From Limnohabitans sp. Rim8 (GTDB lineage Bacteria > Pseudomonadota > Gammaproteobacteria > Burkholderiales > Burkholderiaceae_C), in contig CAMDKK010000010.1 in assembly GCA_945901045.1 (NCBI GenBank), forward strand, positions 19,450 to 83,449: a stretch of 64,000 bases of DNA, read 5' to 3'. The notes under the pieces were generated by a model. It was not told the DNA's origin, made no database searches, and worked only from the letters and a program-made list of their open reading frames with translations. The position numbers and the translations under genes were made by a program. Shown here piece after piece: positions 16,813-28,441 of this stretch; positions within the stretch are counted from its first letter, which is position 1, and every line of letters starts with the position of its first letter.

Positions 16813-17738
16813 GCGTCTTCCCTGATTTGCCGACCGGTGAGTTTGAGGAACAGGTCTTCTAAATTCGCGGGACGGTGCAAGGTGCGCAGCTGCGGCCAAG
16901 GCTGCAGCGCCAGCAGCAAGGGCTGGGCTTGTGCGGTATAGAAAAACACGGTCTCGCCGCTGACCTCCACGCGCGCAGCCAAAGGCCTGAGCGCAACATC
17001 TTGCGCCAGCGCCAAAGCCCCCGCACCGTAGACCTCGACCACATCGGGCTCCAAGTGTTCGGCAATCAAATCACGGGGCTTGCCTTCGGCAATTTTGCGG
17101 CCATGGTCGAGCACCAAAAGGCGGTCGCACAAACGCTCGGCTTCGTCCATGAAGTGGGTGGTGAGCAAAATGGATTTGCCTTGCTGGAGCAGGTTTTGCA
17201 AGCGCTCCCACATCAGGTGCCGCGCTTGCGGGTCCAGGCCGGTGGTGGGCTCGTCAAGCATCAGCATGCTGGGATGGTTGATCAGCGCGCGCGACAAACT
17301 CAGGCGCCGTTTCATGCCGCCCGACAACTCGCCGGGCTTGGCGTTTGCTTTGCTGGTCAAGGCACCAAACTCGAGCAAAGGCGCAATCCGTTCGCGAATT
17401 TGTGAGTCTTTCAGGCCAAAGTAACGGCCATAGACCAACAAGTTCTCGGCACACGAAAAATCAGGGTCCAGCGTGTCCATTTGGCTGACCACGCCCAAAC
17501 GGGTTTTGATGGCCAAAGCATCTTGCGGCATGTGCAGTCCGTCGAAATAATCGATCTGACCGCCGTCGGGCGAGGTCAAGCCCAGGCACATGCGCAAGGT
17601 GGTGGTTTTGCCTGCGCCGTTGGGGCCAATCACGCCCAGACATTCGCCGGGATCAATGTGAAATGACAGGTCGTTGACCACCGTAGCATCGCCGTAGCGC
17701 TTGACCAGGTGGCTGACCGATAACAGGGGTTTATTCAT
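16809..17738 (-). CDS. nodI: ABC exporter ATPase, NodI-like
   Basis: A 309-residue ABC ATPase. Walker [10 protein letters not shown] is at 38-46, the signature [10 protein letters not shown] near 139, Walker [13 protein letters not shown] near 158, and the switch His lies in [10 protein letters not shown]. The C-terminal extension after the nucleotide-binding domain is of NodI/DrrA type. It energises the NodJ-like permease with which it overlaps by 4 bases. The gene is divergent from psd; a threefold 13-bp tandem repeat lies 13 bases upstream of its start. Confidence 0.9.
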   Translation of the reverse strand: MNKPLLSVSHLVKRYGDATVVNDLSFHIDPGECLGVIGPNGAGKTTTLRMCLGLTSPDGGQIDYFDGLHMPQDALAIKTRLGVVSQMDTLDPDFSCAENLLVYGRYFGLKDSQIRERIAPLLEFGALTSKANAKPGELSGGMKRRLSLSRALINHPSMLMLDEPTTGLDPQARHLMWERLQNLLQQGKSILLTTHFMDEAERLCDRLLVLDHGRKIAEGKPRDLIAEHLEPDVVEVYGAGALALAQDVALRPLAARVEVSGETVFFYTAQAQPLLLALQPWPQLRTLHRPANLEDLFLKLTGRQIREDA

Positions 17739-17750
17739 GTCCCCTATTGT

Positions 17751-17789
17751 GCCTTCGGTCTTTGCCTGCGGACTTTGCCTTCGGTCTTT
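17751..17789 (+). repeat. Three tandem 13-bp repeats upstream of nodI/psd
   Basis: Units GCCTTCGGTCTTT (17751-17763), GCCTGCGGACTTT (17764-17776) and GCCTTCGGTCTTT (17777-17789) follow one another without gaps; units 1 and 3 are identical and unit 2 differs at two positions. They lie in the short divergent region between nodI and psd, immediately upstream of the nodI start. They could change promoter spacing by slippage or bind a regulator; neither is shown. Confidence 0.7.
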
Positions 17790-17895
17790 CCATGTGGCCA
17801 GCGCAAGGCCTTACGCCCCTCGCTTCAAGCGTGCGAACCGATCCTTTTTCGAGATCGCCCGATACAATGCGCTGACTTTCTCTTTGGAGCCCGAT

Positions 17896-18741
17896 TTGTC
17901 TGACCGTTTGGCCGTCTGGCCGCAATATGTGATGCCCAAACGCGCCTTGACCGTTTTGGCCGGGCGAATGGCCGGAGCCTCATTGGGCAAGTTGACACAC
18001 TGGTTCATCAACTGGTTTGTGGCACGCTACCAAGTGGACATGTCGCAAGCCGCCGTGGCTGACACATCCACTTACGCCAGTTTCAATGAATTTTTTACAC
18101 GACCGCTGCGCGAAGGCGCCCGTCCTTTGGCCGATGCGGCTTTTGTCAGTCCGGTGGACGGCGCCATCAGCCAATGCGGCCCCATTGACCGTGACCAAAT
18201 TTTCCAGGCCAAGGGCCACCACTTTTCGAGTCGCGCCCTGGTGGGCGGCGACGCCCCACTGGCCGCTTTGTTCGAGAATGGCCAATTTGCCACGCTGTAC
18301 CTGAGTCCGCGGGACTACCACCGCATCCACATGCCCTGCGATGGTCGCTTGTTGCGCATGATTTATGTGCCGGGTGATTTGTTTTCGGTCAATCCAACCA
18401 CAGCGCGTGGGGTGCCAGGCCTGTTTGCGCGCAATGAAAGGGTGGTCTGTGTGTTTGAGGGCGCGCAAGGTCCGTTTGTGCTGACCTTGGTGGGGGCCAC
18501 CATTGTGGGCAGCATGCAAACCGTGTGGCATGGCCTGGTCAACCCACCGCGCCCTGGGGTGATGCAAGAGTGGCGTTACGAAACGCAAAACATTCAACTG
18601 CAGCAAGGCCAGGAAATGGGACGATTCTTACTGGGCTCGACTGTAGTGATGCTGTTCCCGCAAGGGGTCATGCAGTTCAACCCAGATTGGACACCCTCAC
18701 GCCCCATACTGATGGGCGAGGCGATGGGCAAGCGCATTTAA
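17896..18741 (+). CDS. psd: Phosphatidylserine decarboxylase
   Basis: A 281-residue inner-membrane enzyme that makes phosphatidylethanolamine from phosphatidylserine. The proenzyme is cut at the LGST motif (in GRFLLGSTVVM, near residue 251) to form the pyruvoyl group, and the YLSPRDYHRIHMP and FSVNP segments are diagnostic. A TTG start at 17896 is chosen because GGAG lies 6 bases upstream and it yields SDRLAVWPQYVMPKRALT, which matches the usual N-terminus; the first ATG (17932) would cut into it. A TACAAT box at 17863-17868 could be a -10 element. The gene ends in a hairpin shared with convergent kup. Confidence 0.93.
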   Translation: MSDRLAVWPQYVMPKRALTVLAGRMAGASLGKLTHWFINWFVARYQVDMSQAAVADTSTYASFNEFFTRPLREGARPLADAAFVSPVDGAISQCGPIDRDQIFQAKGHHFSSRALVGGDAPLAALFENGQFATLYLSPRDYHRIHMPCDGRLLRMIYVPGDLFSVNPTTARGVPGLFARNERVVCVFEGAQGPFVLTLVGATIVGSMQTVWHGLVNPPRPGVMQEWRYETQNIQLQQGQEMGRFLLGSTVVMLFPQGVMQFNPDWTPSRPILMGEAMGKRI

Positions 18742-18762
18742 TCGGGATCTGACCCCGATTAA
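18738..18762. terminator. Hairpin between convergent psd and kup
   Basis: TTAATCGGG (18738-18746) and CCCGATTAA (18754-18762) form a perfect 9-bp stem with a 7-base loop, overlapping the psd stop codon. It is followed by further CGATTAA repeats up to about 18780. There is no long T-run on either side, so it may act as a weak or bidirectional terminator or an mRNA 3' stabiliser rather than a classical intrinsic terminator. Confidence 0.5.
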
Positions 18763-18789
18763 ACCGATTAAACGATTAACCCCGATCAA

Positions 18790-20697
18790 CTAAATTTCAA
18801 TCTTCGAGCCGAGTTCGACCACCGCGTTGGTTGGCAAGTTCAGGAACTCTGCTGCTGCGCTGGCGTTGTGGTGCATGGATGAAAACAGTTTTTCCCGCCA
18901 ATTGGCCATCCCGCCGCCGATGGTCGGGATCACGATGTCACGCGACAAGAAGTAGCTGGTGCTCATGGGGTCCAACTCACAACCCTGGCCTTTGAGCTGC
19001 TCCAAGGCTTTGGGCAAATCCGGGTCGTTTTTAAAACCATAGTTCACAATCACTTGCCAGCAGTCATGGCCTAGGGCGTCAAACTCCAAACGCTTGTCCA
19101 GACCAATCCAGGGCACCTCGTGGGATCTGACGGTAACAAACAGGTTTTGTCGGTGCAGCACTTTGTTGTGCTTCAGGTTGTGCAACAAGGCATTGGGCAC
19201 ATTGCCGCTTTCCGCCGTCATGAAAACGGCCGTGCCTTCAACCCGTGCAGGAGGCGCCACAAAAACCGCTTCCAGAAAATCGGTCAGCTTGAAAGCGTCG
19301 ATTTCGGCGGCCTGTTTCATCAGTTGACGCCCATCGTGCCATGTGATCATCAAAATAAATATGGCACCACCCAACAGCAAAGGGAACCAACCGCCGTCGA
19401 ACAGTTTCATCAGGTTGGAGGCCCAAAACGCCAAGTCCACCAGAAAGAAAAAACCAGTCGCTCCAATACACAAGGCCAGAGGGTACTTCCAGCTGTAACG
19501 GATGACATAAAACGTCAGCACCGTGGTGATCAGCATGTCTGTGCACACCGCAATGCCATAGGCGCCGGCCAGGTTGCTGGAGGATCGGAACATGCCGACC
19601 GCCAAAACGATCAAGACAAACAAGCCCCAATTGACAAAAGGTATGTAAATCTGACCCGTGTCCCTGACACTGGTATGCAGCACCTGCAAGCGCGGCAAAT
19701 AACCCAGTTGTATGACCTGCTTGGTGACGCTGAAAGCGCCTGAAATCAGTGCCTGCGAAGCAATCACTGTGGCCATGGTGGCTAGAATCACCAAAGGCAA
19801 CAAGGCCCAATCCGGCGCCATCATGAAGAAGGGGTTTTTCACCGCCTCAGGATTCGCCAACAGCAAGGCCCCTTGCCCGAAATAGTTCAAGGTCAAAGAG
19901 GGCATGACCACTGAGAACCAGGCCACACGAATAGGTTTTTTGCCAAAGTGTCCCATGTCCGCGTAGAGTGCCTCTCCCCCAGTCACGCACAACACCACAG
20001 CGCCCAGAATGATGAAGGTAATGCCCGGATGGTCCCACATGAACATCACGGCATAGTGCGGGCTGATGGCCCACAAAATCGAAGGATTCTCTGCGATGTG
20101 GTAAAGGCCAAGCACCGCGATCACCGCAAACCAAACCACCGTGATGGGGCCGAAAAATTGACCAATGCCCGCCGTACCGCGTTTTTGAACTGCAAACAAA
20201 CAGAACAAAATCACCAGCGTCAAGGGGATCACGTAGCCTTTGAATGCCGGCGAGATCACCTCCAGGCCCTCGACAGCCGAAAGCACGGATATGGCCGGTG
20301 TGATCACCCCATCCCCATAAAACAGGCAGGTGCCAAAAATACCCACCATCAACAAACGCCGACGCAGCACAGGCCGGTCTTTGACCGATTGCGAGGCCAG
20401 GGCCAGCATGGCCACCAAGCCGCCCTCGCCATGGTTATCGGCCCGAAGTACCAAGGTGACGTATTTCACAGATACGATGGTGGTCAGGGTCCAAAAGAAA
20501 ATGGACAGAATGCCAAAAATGTTTTCAGGAGTAAAAGGAACGTGTCCGGAGCCAAAAACTTCTTTGACTGCATACAGGACACTGGTGCCGATGTCGCCGT
20601 AGACAACACCGATGGCGCCCAGGGTGAGCGCGGTGAGAGATGATTTTGTGGCTGACACAGATTCGTCAACCGCAAGGGTCGACTCCAAAACAGACAA
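18790..20697 (-). CDS. kup: Low-affinity potassium transporter Kup
   Basis: A 635-residue KUP/HAK/KT-type K+:H+ symporter. About twelve membrane segments are followed by a C-terminal cytoplasmic domain of about 170 residues. The first helix carries [19 protein letters not shown]; the usual proline after GDIGTS is a valine. [18 protein letters not shown] and [13 protein letters not shown] match the family. The first codon is TTG at 20697 with a poor ribosome-binding site; GTG at 20658 would give a more typical N-terminus. It is convergent with psd. Confidence 0.93.
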   Translation of the reverse strand: MSVLESTLAVDESVSATKSSLTALTLGAIGVVYGDIGTSVLYAVKEVFGSGHVPFTPENIFGILSIFFWTLTTIVSVKYVTLVLRADNHGEGGLVAMLALASQSVKDRPVLRRRLLMVGIFGTCLFYGDGVITPAISVLSAVEGLEVISPAFKGYVIPLTLVILFCLFAVQKRGTAGIGQFFGPITVVWFAVIAVLGLYHIAENPSILWAISPHYAVMFMWDHPGITFIILGAVVLCVTGGEALYADMGHFGKKPIRVAWFSVVMPSLTLNYFGQGALLLANPEAVKNPFFMMAPDWALLPLVILATMATVIASQALISGAFSVTKQVIQLGYLPRLQVLHTSVRDTGQIYIPFVNWGLFVLIVLAVGMFRSSSNLAGAYGIAVCTDMLITTVLTFYVIRYSWKYPLALCIGATGFFFLVDLAFWASNLMKLFDGGWFPLLLGGAIFILMITWHDGRQLMKQAAEIDAFKLTDFLEAVFVAPPARVEGTAVFMTAESGNVPNALLHNLKHNKVLHRQNLFVTVRSHEVPWIGLDKRLEFDALGHDCWQVIVNYGFKNDPDLPKALEQLKGQGCELDPMSTSYFLSRDIVIPTIGGGMANWREKLFSSMHHNASAAAEFLNLPTNAVVELGSKIEI

Positions 20698-20794
20698 GTT
20701 TCGTATTCTGCGCCTGTCTTAAGGCCTTCTCTGTGTTGCGATCACTCAAAAAATGCTGAATTTGTCAATTGTTGCATTGCAGCAACTGATCGCT

Positions 20795-22090
20795 TCAGTC
20801 GTAGACCTCGGCCAGGGGGTCCGTGGCTTCCAATTCGTAGCTGGCGGCCAGCATGGCCAGTCGGCCAATCACGCCGTACATGTAAAAACGGTTGGGCGCG
20901 CTGGCGCCGGGCTTGACACCAGGTTGTGGCAAATGCGGGCTGTCTGCAAACGCCAGCGGCACAAAACTCGCGCCGGGGGCGTTGAGGTTTTCGTCGATGC
21001 CCCGCTCGGCGTGCACACGGTAAAAGCCGCCGACCACATAGCGGTCCATCATGTAGACCACGGGTTCGGCCACCGCGTCGTTGATGCGTTCATGGGTGAT
21101 GACACCCTCTTGGATGATCACATCACTGACGGTCTGCCCGTCCTTGATGACGCTCATTTTGTTGCGTGTTTTGCGGTTGAGCACGTCCAGGTCAGCCACA
21201 TCGCGCACGGTCATGATGCCCATGCCGTAGGTGCCGTTGTCGGCCTTGACGATGACAAACGGTTTTTCGTTGATACCGTACTCTTTGTATTTGCGCTTGA
21301 TCTTTGTCAGTAGCGCATCCACATTGCTTTGCAGGCATTCAATGCCCACGCCTTCGGAGAAGTTCACATCGCCACACTGGTTGAACATCGGATTGATCAG
21401 CCAAGGGTCGACCCCCAGCAATTTGCCAAAACGCTTGGTCACCTCTTCGTAACTCTGGAAGTGCTGGCTCTTGCGGCGCACACTCCAGCCCGCATGCAAG
21501 GGCGGCAGCACATACTGCTCGTGCAGTTCTTCAATGATGCCCGGGGCGCCAGCAGACAAATCGTTGTTCAGCAAGATGGTGCAGGGGTCAAAGTCTTTCA
21601 AACCCAAACGATGGCGGGTTCGGATCACGGGCTCCAAGGTGACCGATTCACCATTGGGCAGTTCGATGAGCGTCGTGTCCTTGATTTCGGGGTTGATTGA
21701 GCCTATCCGTACATTCAAACCCGCCATGTGAAAGATGCGCTGCAACTGCACCACATTGCTCAGGTAAAAAGGGTTTCGGGTGTGGTTCTCGGGAATGATC
21801 AGCAGGTTTTTGGCCTCGGGGCAGATCTTCTCAATGGCTGCCTGCGCGGCTTGCACCGCCAGAGGCAGCATTTCGGGCGTCAGGTTGTTCCAGCCACCGG
21901 GGTAAAGATTGGTGTCCACAGGCGCCAGTTTGAAACCGGCGTTGCGAATGTCCACCGACGAGTAAATGGGCGGCGTGTGCTCCATCCACTCTAAACGAAA
22001 CCAGCGTTCAATGGCGGGCATCGAATCCAGAATGCGCTGCTCCAGCTCATTGATAGGGCCAGTCAGGGCAGTGACGAGATGGGGAACCAT
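20795..22090 (-). CDS. gshA: Glutamate-cysteine ligase, proteobacterial type
   Basis: A 431-residue ATP-dependent ligase for the first step of glutathione synthesis, of the type found in beta- and some gammaproteobacteria rather than the E. coli type. Distinct stretches are NTNLYPGGWNNL, LIIPENHTRNPFYLSNV, ADNGTYGMGIMTV and ERGIDENLNAPGA. ATG 22090 (VPHLVTALTG) is preferred over a start 72 bases upstream because AAAGG lies about 10 bases before it and it fits the family. It lies 114 bases downstream of proA on the same strand; gshB is not in the window. Confidence 0.92.
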   Translation of the reverse strand: MVPHLVTALTGPINELEQRILDSMPAIERWFRLEWMEHTPPIYSSVDIRNAGFKLAPVDTNLYPGGWNNLTPEMLPLAVQAAQAAIEKICPEAKNLLIIPENHTRNPFYLSNVVQLQRIFHMAGLNVRIGSINPEIKDTTLIELPNGESVTLEPVIRTRHRLGLKDFDPCTILLNNDLSAGAPGIIEELHEQYVLPPLHAGWSVRRKSQHFQSYEEVTKRFGKLLGVDPWLINPMFNQCGDVNFSEGVGIECLQSNVDALLTKIKRKYKEYGINEKPFVIVKADNGTYGMGIMTVRDVADLDVLNRKTRNKMSVIKDGQTVSDVIIQEGVITHERINDAVAEPVVYMMDRYVVGGFYRVHAERGIDENLNAPGASFVPLAFADSPHLPQPGVKPGASAPNRFYMYGVIGRLAMLAASYELEATDPLAEVYD

Positions 22091-22204
22091 GGCGAGGACC
22101 TTTGAACAGGTGGTGTGAGAGATCAGAATGCCTTTATATGGGGAGCACACTGACAATTGCAAGCGCTGTTGCGACAGCGAATGATGAGGGGCGGGTGTGA
22201 ATCT

Positions 22205-23521
22205 TCAGTGACGCACTTCGCCCTCGCCCAGCACCACGTACTTCAGCGAGGTCAGGCCTTCCATTCCGACGGGGCCACGGGCATGGAATTTGTCGGTGGA
22301 AATACCGATTTCAGCCCCCAAACCGAACTCAAAACCGTCGGCAAAGCGGGTGCTGGTGTTGACCATGACGCTGGCAGAGTCCACTTCGCGCAAAAAGCGC
22401 TGCGCATGCAGGTGGTCACGGGTCAAGATGGCATCGGTATGGTGGCTGGAGTAATGGTTGATGTGGGCAATCGCCGCATCCACCCCGTCCACCACCTTGA
22501 TGCTGATGATTGGGGCCAGGTATTCTTCAAACCAGTCTTGCTCAGTGGCGTCAACCAACTTGGCGCCGGTCACATTGGCCAAAATAGCCTTGGATTCAGG
22601 GCAACAACGCATCTCAACGCCTTTGGCAGCATAGACCGCGCCAATGGCCGGCAAAAAGCTGGCCGCTGAAGCCCGCGCCACCAGCAAGCCTTCACTGGCA
22701 TTACAAGGGCTGTATTTTTGGGTCTTGGCGTTGTCTGCCACCTTGACGGCCATGGCCAGGTCAAAGGGATCGTCGATGTACGTGTGGCAATTGCCGTCCA
22801 GGTGCTTGATCACCGGCACTTTGGCATCGCGGCTGATGCGCTCAATCAAACCCTTGCCGCCGCGCGGAATGATCACGTCCACATACGCGGGCATGGCAAT
22901 CAAATGGCCCACCGCTTCGCGGTCGGTGGTTTGCACCAGTTGCACCGCCTCGGCAGGCAAACCGTTTTCGGTGAGCGCTTGTTGCACCAACAAGGCCAGC
23001 GCTTTGTTGGACTCGATGGCTTCCGAGCCACCGCGCAAAATACAGGCGTTGCCGCTCTTCAGGGACAGGCTGGCCGCCTCGATGGTCACGTTGGGGCGGC
23101 TTTCGAAAATCATGCCGAATACCCCGATCGGCACCCGCATCTGGCCCACGCGAATGCCGCTGGGCATCTGCTTCATGCCAATGATCTCGCCAATCAAATC
23201 AGGCATGGCGGCCAGTTGCTCACAGCCTTGCGCGCAAATTTCGAGCACCTGCGGACTGAGCTTGAGTCGGTCCACCATCGGGCCAGACAAGCCAGCCGCT
23301 TTGGCGCGGTCCAGGTCTTTGGCGTTGTCGATTTGCAAACGATCGGTGTTTTCTCGCAGCAAAGCCGCCAAGCGTTTGAGCGCTGCGCACTTGACCGCCA
23401 CCGACGCCTTGGCCATCAAAGCCGAAGCGGCCTTGGCCTGCTGGCCAAGCATGTGCATCTGTGCTGCGACGCTGTCTGCAGCAGCTGGCTGGGAAGAGGG
23501 GGCAGTCAAAGGGACATTCAT
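22205..23521 (-). CDS. proA: Gamma-glutamyl phosphate reductase
   Basis: A 438-residue NADPH-dependent enzyme of proline synthesis, in the aldehyde dehydrogenase superfamily. The catalytic cysteine is in [10 protein letters not shown] (around residue 280), and [16 protein letters not shown] and HHTDAI are the usual ProA motifs. ATG 23521 starts the family N-terminus; an in-frame upstream start 45 bases earlier is less likely. The gene follows holA on the same strand after a 127-base gap, an arrangement common in Burkholderiales. proB is not nearby. Confidence 0.95.
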   Translation of the reverse strand: MNVPLTAPSSQPAAADSVAAQMHMLGQQAKAASALMAKASVAVKCAALKRLAALLRENTDRLQIDNAKDLDRAKAAGLSGPMVDRLKLSPQVLEICAQGCEQLAAMPDLIGEIIGMKQMPSGIRVGQMRVPIGVFGMIFESRPNVTIEAASLSLKSGNACILRGGSEAIESNKALALLVQQALTENGLPAEAVQLVQTTDREAVGHLIAMPAYVDVIIPRGGKGLIERISRDAKVPVIKHLDGNCHTYIDDPFDLAMAVKVADNAKTQKYSPCNASEGLLVARASAASFLPAIGAVYAAKGVEMRCCPESKAILANVTGAKLVDATEQDWFEEYLAPIISIKVVDGVDAAIAHINHYSSHHTDAILTRDHLHAQRFLREVDSASVMVNTSTRFADGFEFGLGAEIGISTDKFHARGPVGMEGLTSLKYVVLGEGEVRH

Positions 23522-23648
23522 GGGCGTTATTTTCGCATTGTCTCGCCCTTCGGGGTCATTGCACAAAACGCCGGCTTGTTTTGCGCTCAGGCGATAAGCC
23601 CAAAGGGCTGGGTGTGAGCAGGTCTCACATCGCTGGCAAACAGCCCCG

Positions 23649-24701
23649 CTAACGGGCTGTGCAGGCTCGGCTCATGCGCATGGCCAAGCGCTGCAATGCC
23701 TGCCAACCGTCCGTTGGCCACTCGGGCACTTTCAGGCCTTTGACGATGCCATCGACTTGGTGCGCGGCCAAAAGCATGCGCGCCAGGTTGGCCTGCGACA
23801 AGCGGGGCAATATGCGCTCATAGAGCTTTTCTTTCGCACCCCAGATCCTGTTTTCTCGCAAAGCCATGGGCATCGGACGGCCTTGGGCGATGGCGTCTTT
23901 GACACGTTTGAGTGCGCGTATGTCTTCGGCCAAGGTGTAGTGGACCAAAACCGCTGCCTCGCCTTCAGCCTGCAATCCCTCGAGCATGCGCTGCACTCGG
24001 GCCACTTGACCCGACAGCACCGCCTCAGAGAGCTTGAAAACGTCATAGCGGGCCACATTGAGCACCGCGCCCTCCACCTGGGCATGACTCAACTCGCCTT
24101 GGGGGTAGAGCAAACCCAGTTTTTGAATTTCTTGATGCGCCGCCAGCAAATTGCCTTCCACCCGATCGGCAAAAAATTGCAAGCTGCGTTGACCTTCTTC
24201 GCCCCCTGCCACACGCTGACCCTGCAATTGCAAGCGCTGCGCAATCCACATCGGCAAAGCTTGCCGATCTACAGGTTCAACTTGAAGCATCACACCAAAG
24301 TTATCGAGCGCACCGAACCAGGCGCCTTTTTTGGTCGGGGCATCCACTCGCGGCAGCACCACCAAAGTCAAGGTGTCTTGATTGCCCTGCGCCGCTTCGG
24401 CCAATTGCTGAATCGCTGCGCTGCCCTCTTTGCCGGGCTTGCCTGTGGGGATTCGGATTTCAAGAATCTGGCGCTCAGCAAACAAACTGAGTGAGCTGCC
24501 ACTGGCCAGCACTTCGCTCCAGTCGAAATGTGCACCCGACACCGTGTGCACTGAGCGTTCGGTATAGCCCTGGGCGCGGGCTGTGGCGCGGATCGCATCT
24601 GCCGCTTCTTGTGCCAACAAAGGCTCATCGCCATGCAAGGTATAAAGGCTGCGCAAGCCTTTTTGCAAATGTGCATCCAGCTGCGGCAGTCCCAGTTGCA
24701 T
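23649..24701 (-). CDS. holA: DNA polymerase III delta subunit
   Basis: A 350-residue clamp-loader subunit that opens the beta clamp. The N-terminal region has [14 protein letters not shown] (a degenerate Walker-like loop, since delta does not bind ATP), followed by the domain II stretch [20 protein letters not shown] and a helical C-terminal domain. The length and order match bacterial HolA. It starts 3 bases after the lptE stop in the leuS-lptE-holA order that is typical of proteobacteria. Confidence 0.93.
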   Translation of the reverse strand: MQLGLPQLDAHLQKGLRSLYTLHGDEPLLAQEAADAIRATARAQGYTERSVHTVSGAHFDWSEVLASGSSLSLFAERQILEIRIPTGKPGKEGSAAIQQLAEAAQGNQDTLTLVVLPRVDAPTKKGAWFGALDNFGVMLQVEPVDRQALPMWIAQRLQLQGQRVAGGEEGQRSLQFFADRVEGNLLAAHQEIQKLGLLYPQGELSHAQVEGAVLNVARYDVFKLSEAVLSGQVARVQRMLEGLQAEGEAAVLVHYTLAEDIRALKRVKDAIAQGRPMPMALRENRIWGAKEKLYERILPRLSQANLARMLLAAHQVDGIVKGLKVPEWPTDGWQALQRLAMRMSRACTAR

Positions 24702-24704
24702 GGT

Positions 24705-25223
24705 TTACAGCTCGCGCACTGCGCCCAAGCGACGCATGATTTGTTGCACGATGTCGGTTTGCATTTCTCGGTAAAGCGACGCTTCTTCAATTTCTTTGGA
24801 CAGGGCCGCTGTCTCGGTGAAACTCAAGTCGCGCTGCTGGAAAATTTCCACATCCTGAATCAAGTTCTTGCCGGCAGGGGTGCGCAGCCTGAATTTGATA
24901 CGCAAGCGCAGTTGTTGGTCACGCACCTGCCCCGACGCGTTCATGCCCACCACCACGCGTTCGCGCAGTTCAGAAAAGACATCCAGCACCACATCGGCCT
25001 TGAACAAGTCAGCTGCGTCCTTGAGAATCACCAACTGTCCACTGCCCAACAGGTAGCGACGCATCTCCACGCCCAACGCCGAATTGGCAGGCAAGGTCAG
25101 GTAAACCGTTTTGAATGCAAAGCGCTGGGGTTGGCGCAGCCCAAAACCGCAACCGCTCAAAGCCAACGCTCCGCTGCTCGAAAGCGCGAGGGCAAGGTGG
25201 CGCAAGAGGCTGCGGCGGTTCAT
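24705..25223 (-). CDS. lptE: LPS-assembly lipoprotein LptE
   Basis: A 172-residue outer-membrane lipoprotein that plugs LptD and helps place lipopolysaccharide in the outer leaflet. A signal peptide ends in the lipobox ALSGC with Cys25, followed by GFGLR and the LptE pattern. ATG 25223 is preferred to a TTG 6 bases earlier, since the TTG would overlap the leuS stop. It lies between leuS and holA with gaps of 2 and 3 bases, so it must be co-transcribed and probably translationally coupled. Confidence 0.92.
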   Translation of the reverse strand: MNRRSLLRHLALALSSSGALALSGCGFGLRQPQRFAFKTVYLTLPANSALGVEMRRYLLGSGQLVILKDAADLFKADVVLDVFSELRERVVVGMNASGQVRDQQLRLRIKFRLRTPAGKNLIQDVEIFQQRDLSFTETAALSKEIEEASLYREMQTDIVQQIMRRLGAVREL

Positions 25224-25225
25224 CT

Positions 25226-27946
25226 TCAAATCACCAGGTTGACCAAGCGGCCCGGCACCACAATCACCTTTTTGGGTTCAACCCCAGCCGCTTGCTTTTG
25301 AAACTCTTCGCTGGCAATGGCGGCCTGTTCAATGAAGGCTTTGTCGGCCGTGGCAGGGACCACAATCGCGCCACGCAATTTGCCATTGATCTGCAACATG
25401 AGCTCTATCTCGTCGCGCACCAAAGCAGTCTCGTCCACATCAGCCCAAGCCACGTCGAGCAAATCACCACCGCACGCGGCATAACCCAAGTCTGCCCACA
25501 AAGTGAATGCAATGTGCGGACACACCGGGTAAAGCACGCGAAGCAGAACCGAGAAGCATTCGGCCAAGGCGGCCGCATCTTCGGCACTGCCTGTCAAGAC
25601 CACATCTTCCAGCGTGTTGAGCATCTTCATCAGCGCCGAGACAACGGTGTTGTATTGCATCCGCTCGTAATCGTAATTGGCCTGCTTGAGCACCGTATGA
25701 ATGTCTCGGCGCAAGTCTTTGGCGACCTTGCCAAACGCCAGCGGTTGACTGCGGTCCACAGCGATACCTGCCTGGATGACGGCTTCTTGCTTGACGGCAA
25801 AGTTCCACACCCGGCGCAAGAAACGGTAACTGCCTTCAACGCCTGCATCATTCCACTCCAGCGTCGCCTCGGGTGGCGCGGTGAACATGGTGTACAGGCG
25901 AGCGGTGTCGGCACCGTATTTTTCAATCAGGTCTTGCGGGTCCACGCCATTGCTTTTCGACTTGGACATGGTGCCCACGCCTTCGTAGTCGATGGCCGTG
26001 CCCACAGGCAACTCCCCATCCCCACTGCCAGCGGCTTTGATCAGCTTGGCGCCCACAATTTTTCCGGTGTCATCGAACACATGCTCCACATCGTGCGGCC
26101 AGAAGTAATCTTTGCCGCCTTTAGCCGCGCGGCGCGAATAAATGTGGTTGAGCACCATGCCTTGGGTGAGTAATTTAGTAAAGGGCTCATCGACCTTGAC
26201 CAGACCCAAATCGCGCATCACCTTGGTCCAAAAGCGTGCATACAGCAGATGCAAGATGGCGTGCTCGATGCCCCCAATGTACTGGTCCATGCCGCTGCCG
26301 CCAGTGGCCTTGCTCTGGTCCCGCATCCAGTAATCTGTGCCACCCGCCACCATCGCCTCGGCGTTGGTCGGGTCGCAATAGCGCATGAAATACCAGGACG
26401 AATCCACGAAGGTGTCCATCGTGTCGGTCTCGCGGCGGGCAGGTTTGCCGCACACCGGGCAAGTCACGCCCGCATGAAAGCCTTCGTGCTTATGAAGCGG
26501 ATTGCCCGAGCCGTCGGGAATGCAGTCTTGCGGCAACACCACCGGCAGGTCTTTTTCGGGCACCGGCACAGCGCCATGTTCATCGCAATGGATGATCGGG
26601 ATCGGCGTACCCCAGTAGCGCTGACGGCTAACGCCCCAATCACGCAATCGCCAAGTGGTCTTTTTCTCGCCCAGGCCTTTGGACGCGAGCAGTTCGGCCA
26701 CTTGGTGGGTGGCCTCTTTCTGGTTCAAACCGTCCAATGCACCGGAGTTCACACAGACGCAGTTTTGTTTGTCCGCATACCATTCGTGCCAGATCTTTTC
26801 GTCAAAATGTTGGCCCTTAACGGACACCACCTGCCGAATCGGCAAGTCATATTTCAGCGCAAATTCAAAATCGCGCTCGTCGTGCGCCGGCACACCCATG
26901 ACCGCGCCGTCGCCATAAGACATCAGCACATAGTTGCCGACCCAAACCTCGACGTTCGCGCCCGTCAAGGGGTGCGTGACGAACAAACCCGTGGCCATAC
27001 CCTTTTTCTCTTGCGTGGCCATCTCGGCTTCGGTGGTGCCACCGGTTTGACAGTCCTCAATGAATGACGCCAAAGCAGCATTGGTCCTTGCAGCGTGCGC
27101 AGCCAAGGGGTGCTCGGCCGCTACAGCGCAAAACGTCACTCCCATGAGGGTGTCGGCACGGGTGGTGAAGACATGCATCTTGCCATCACCAATCAAAGCG
27201 CCATCAGCACCTTGAATCGCATGCGGAAAGGCAAAGCGCACACCTTCGGATTTGCCGATCCAGTTCTCTTGCATCAAGCGCACTTTGTCGGGCCAGCCGT
27301 TCAAGGTGGCTTTGGCGTTACCGATCTGCACATGGTCCAGCAGCTCTTGTGCGTAGTGGGTGATGTTCAGGTAGTAGCCAGGGATTTCGCGCTTTTCAAC
27401 CGGTGCCCCTGTGCGCCAGCCTTTGCCATCAATCACCTGCTCGTTGGCCAACACCGTTTGGTCCACCGGGTCCCAGTTCACCACCTGGGTCTTGCGGTAG
27501 GCGATGCCTTTTTCGAGCATCTTCAAGAACAACCACTGGTTCCACTTGTAATAGGTCGGATCGCAGGTGGCCACTTCGCGCGACCAATCGATGGCCAAGC
27601 CCATCGACTGCATCTGCTGCTTCATGTAAGCAATGTTCTCGTAAGTCCATTTGGCGGGGGGCACCCCATTTTTCAAAGCCGCATTCTCGGCGGGCAAACC
27701 AAATGCATCCCAGCCCATGGGCATCAACACATTGAAGCCCTTCATGCGCAGATGGCGCGTGAGCATGTCGTTGATGGTGTAGTTGCGCACATGACCCATG
27801 TGCAGCTTGCCGCTGGGGTAAGGCAGCATGGAACAGGCGTAATACTTCTTTTTGGAAGCGTCTTCGGTTACGCGGTAAACGTCACGCGCCGTCCATTGGC
27901 TTTGGGCCAACTGTTCAATTTCAATGTGCTTGTACTTGTCTTGCAT
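25226..27946 (-). CDS. leuS: Leucyl-tRNA synthetase
   Basis: A 906-residue class Ia aminoacyl-tRNA synthetase. The HIGH motif is present as HMGH at 49-52, the CP1 editing domain lies in the middle, and the KMSKS motif appears as TMSKS near residue 658, with the usual downstream [16 protein letters not shown] and the C-terminal anticodon-binding region complete the family order. It lies 61 bases after exbD and 2 bases before lptE. Confidence 0.97.
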   Translation of the reverse strand: MQDKYKHIEIEQLAQSQWTARDVYRVTEDASKKKYYACSMLPYPSGKLHMGHVRNYTINDMLTRHLRMKGFNVLMPMGWDAFGLPAENAALKNGVPPAKWTYENIAYMKQQMQSMGLAIDWSREVATCDPTYYKWNQWLFLKMLEKGIAYRKTQVVNWDPVDQTVLANEQVIDGKGWRTGAPVEKREIPGYYLNITHYAQELLDHVQIGNAKATLNGWPDKVRLMQENWIGKSEGVRFAFPHAIQGADGALIGDGKMHVFTTRADTLMGVTFCAVAAEHPLAAHAARTNAALASFIEDCQTGGTTEAEMATQEKKGMATGLFVTHPLTGANVEVWVGNYVLMSYGDGAVMGVPAHDERDFEFALKYDLPIRQVVSVKGQHFDEKIWHEWYADKQNCVCVNSGALDGLNQKEATHQVAELLASKGLGEKKTTWRLRDWGVSRQRYWGTPIPIIHCDEHGAVPVPEKDLPVVLPQDCIPDGSGNPLHKHEGFHAGVTCPVCGKPARRETDTMDTFVDSSWYFMRYCDPTNAEAMVAGGTDYWMRDQSKATGGSGMDQYIGGIEHAILHLLYARFWTKVMRDLGLVKVDEPFTKLLTQGMVLNHIYSRRAAKGGKDYFWPHDVEHVFDDTGKIVGAKLIKAAGSGDGELPVGTAIDYEGVGTMSKSKSNGVDPQDLIEKYGADTARLYTMFTAPPEATLEWNDAGVEGSYRFLRRVWNFAVKQEAVIQAGIAVDRSQPLAFGKVAKDLRRDIHTVLKQANYDYERMQYNTVVSALMKMLNTLEDVVLTGSAEDAAALAECFSVLLRVLYPVCPHIAFTLWADLGYAACGGDLLDVAWADVDETALVRDEIELMLQINGKLRGAIVVPATADKAFIEQAAIASEEFQKQAAGVEPKKVIVVPGRLVNLVI

Positions 27947-28007
27947 GGGGCAAATTGTAGGGGCTAGCCTGCGCCTGCTCGGCGGGGGCTGCGGTTTTCA
28001 AGGGGTT

Positions 28008-28439
28008 TCAGCGTGCCGGCATCGCCACAGGCGCATCCGCGACAAAGCCGATGCGGGACAAACCGGCTTTTTGGGCCGCCCCCATGACCTCGACCACACG
28101 GCCATAGGGCACAGACTGATCCGCACGCAACTGCACTTCGGTGTCAGGTCTGTGTGAGGCGACAGCTTTCAATTGGGTGGCCAATTCGGGCAAGAGAATT
28201 GACTTGTCGTTTAAATAAATTTGGCCTTGCCCGTCCACCACCAAGGTGACCGCCAAAGGGGCTTCACCGGCTTGCGCGCTCTCCGCCTTGGGCAGATCCA
28301 GCCTGATGGCGCTGGTCAACAAAGGGGCAGTCAAAATGAAAATCACCAGCAAGACCAACATCACGTCCACCAAAGGGGTCACATTGATGTCGCTCATGGG
28401 CGCATCGGTCCGGGTGCGTTCGAGTCGGCCAAAGGCCAT
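28008..28439 (-). CDS. exbD: ExbD/TolR-family proton-channel protein
   Basis: A 143-residue inner-membrane protein with one transmembrane helix (about 20-42) carrying the essential Asp25 (TPLVDVMLVLL) and a periplasmic domain with SVPYGRVVEVM. Together with the upstream ExbB/TolQ homologue it uses the proton gradient to energise an outer-membrane system. With no tonB or tolA in the window, TonB- versus Tol-type cannot be settled; the symbol is the broad one. It starts 2 bases after the exbB stop. Confidence 0.88.
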   Translation of the reverse strand: MAFGRLERTRTDAPMSDINVTPLVDVMLVLLVIFILTAPLLTSAIRLDLPKAESAQAGEAPLAVTLVVDGQGQIYLNDKSILLPELATQLKAVASHRPDTEVQLRADQSVPYGRVVEVMGAAQKAGLSRIGFVADAPVAMPAR

Positions 28440-28441
28440 GT

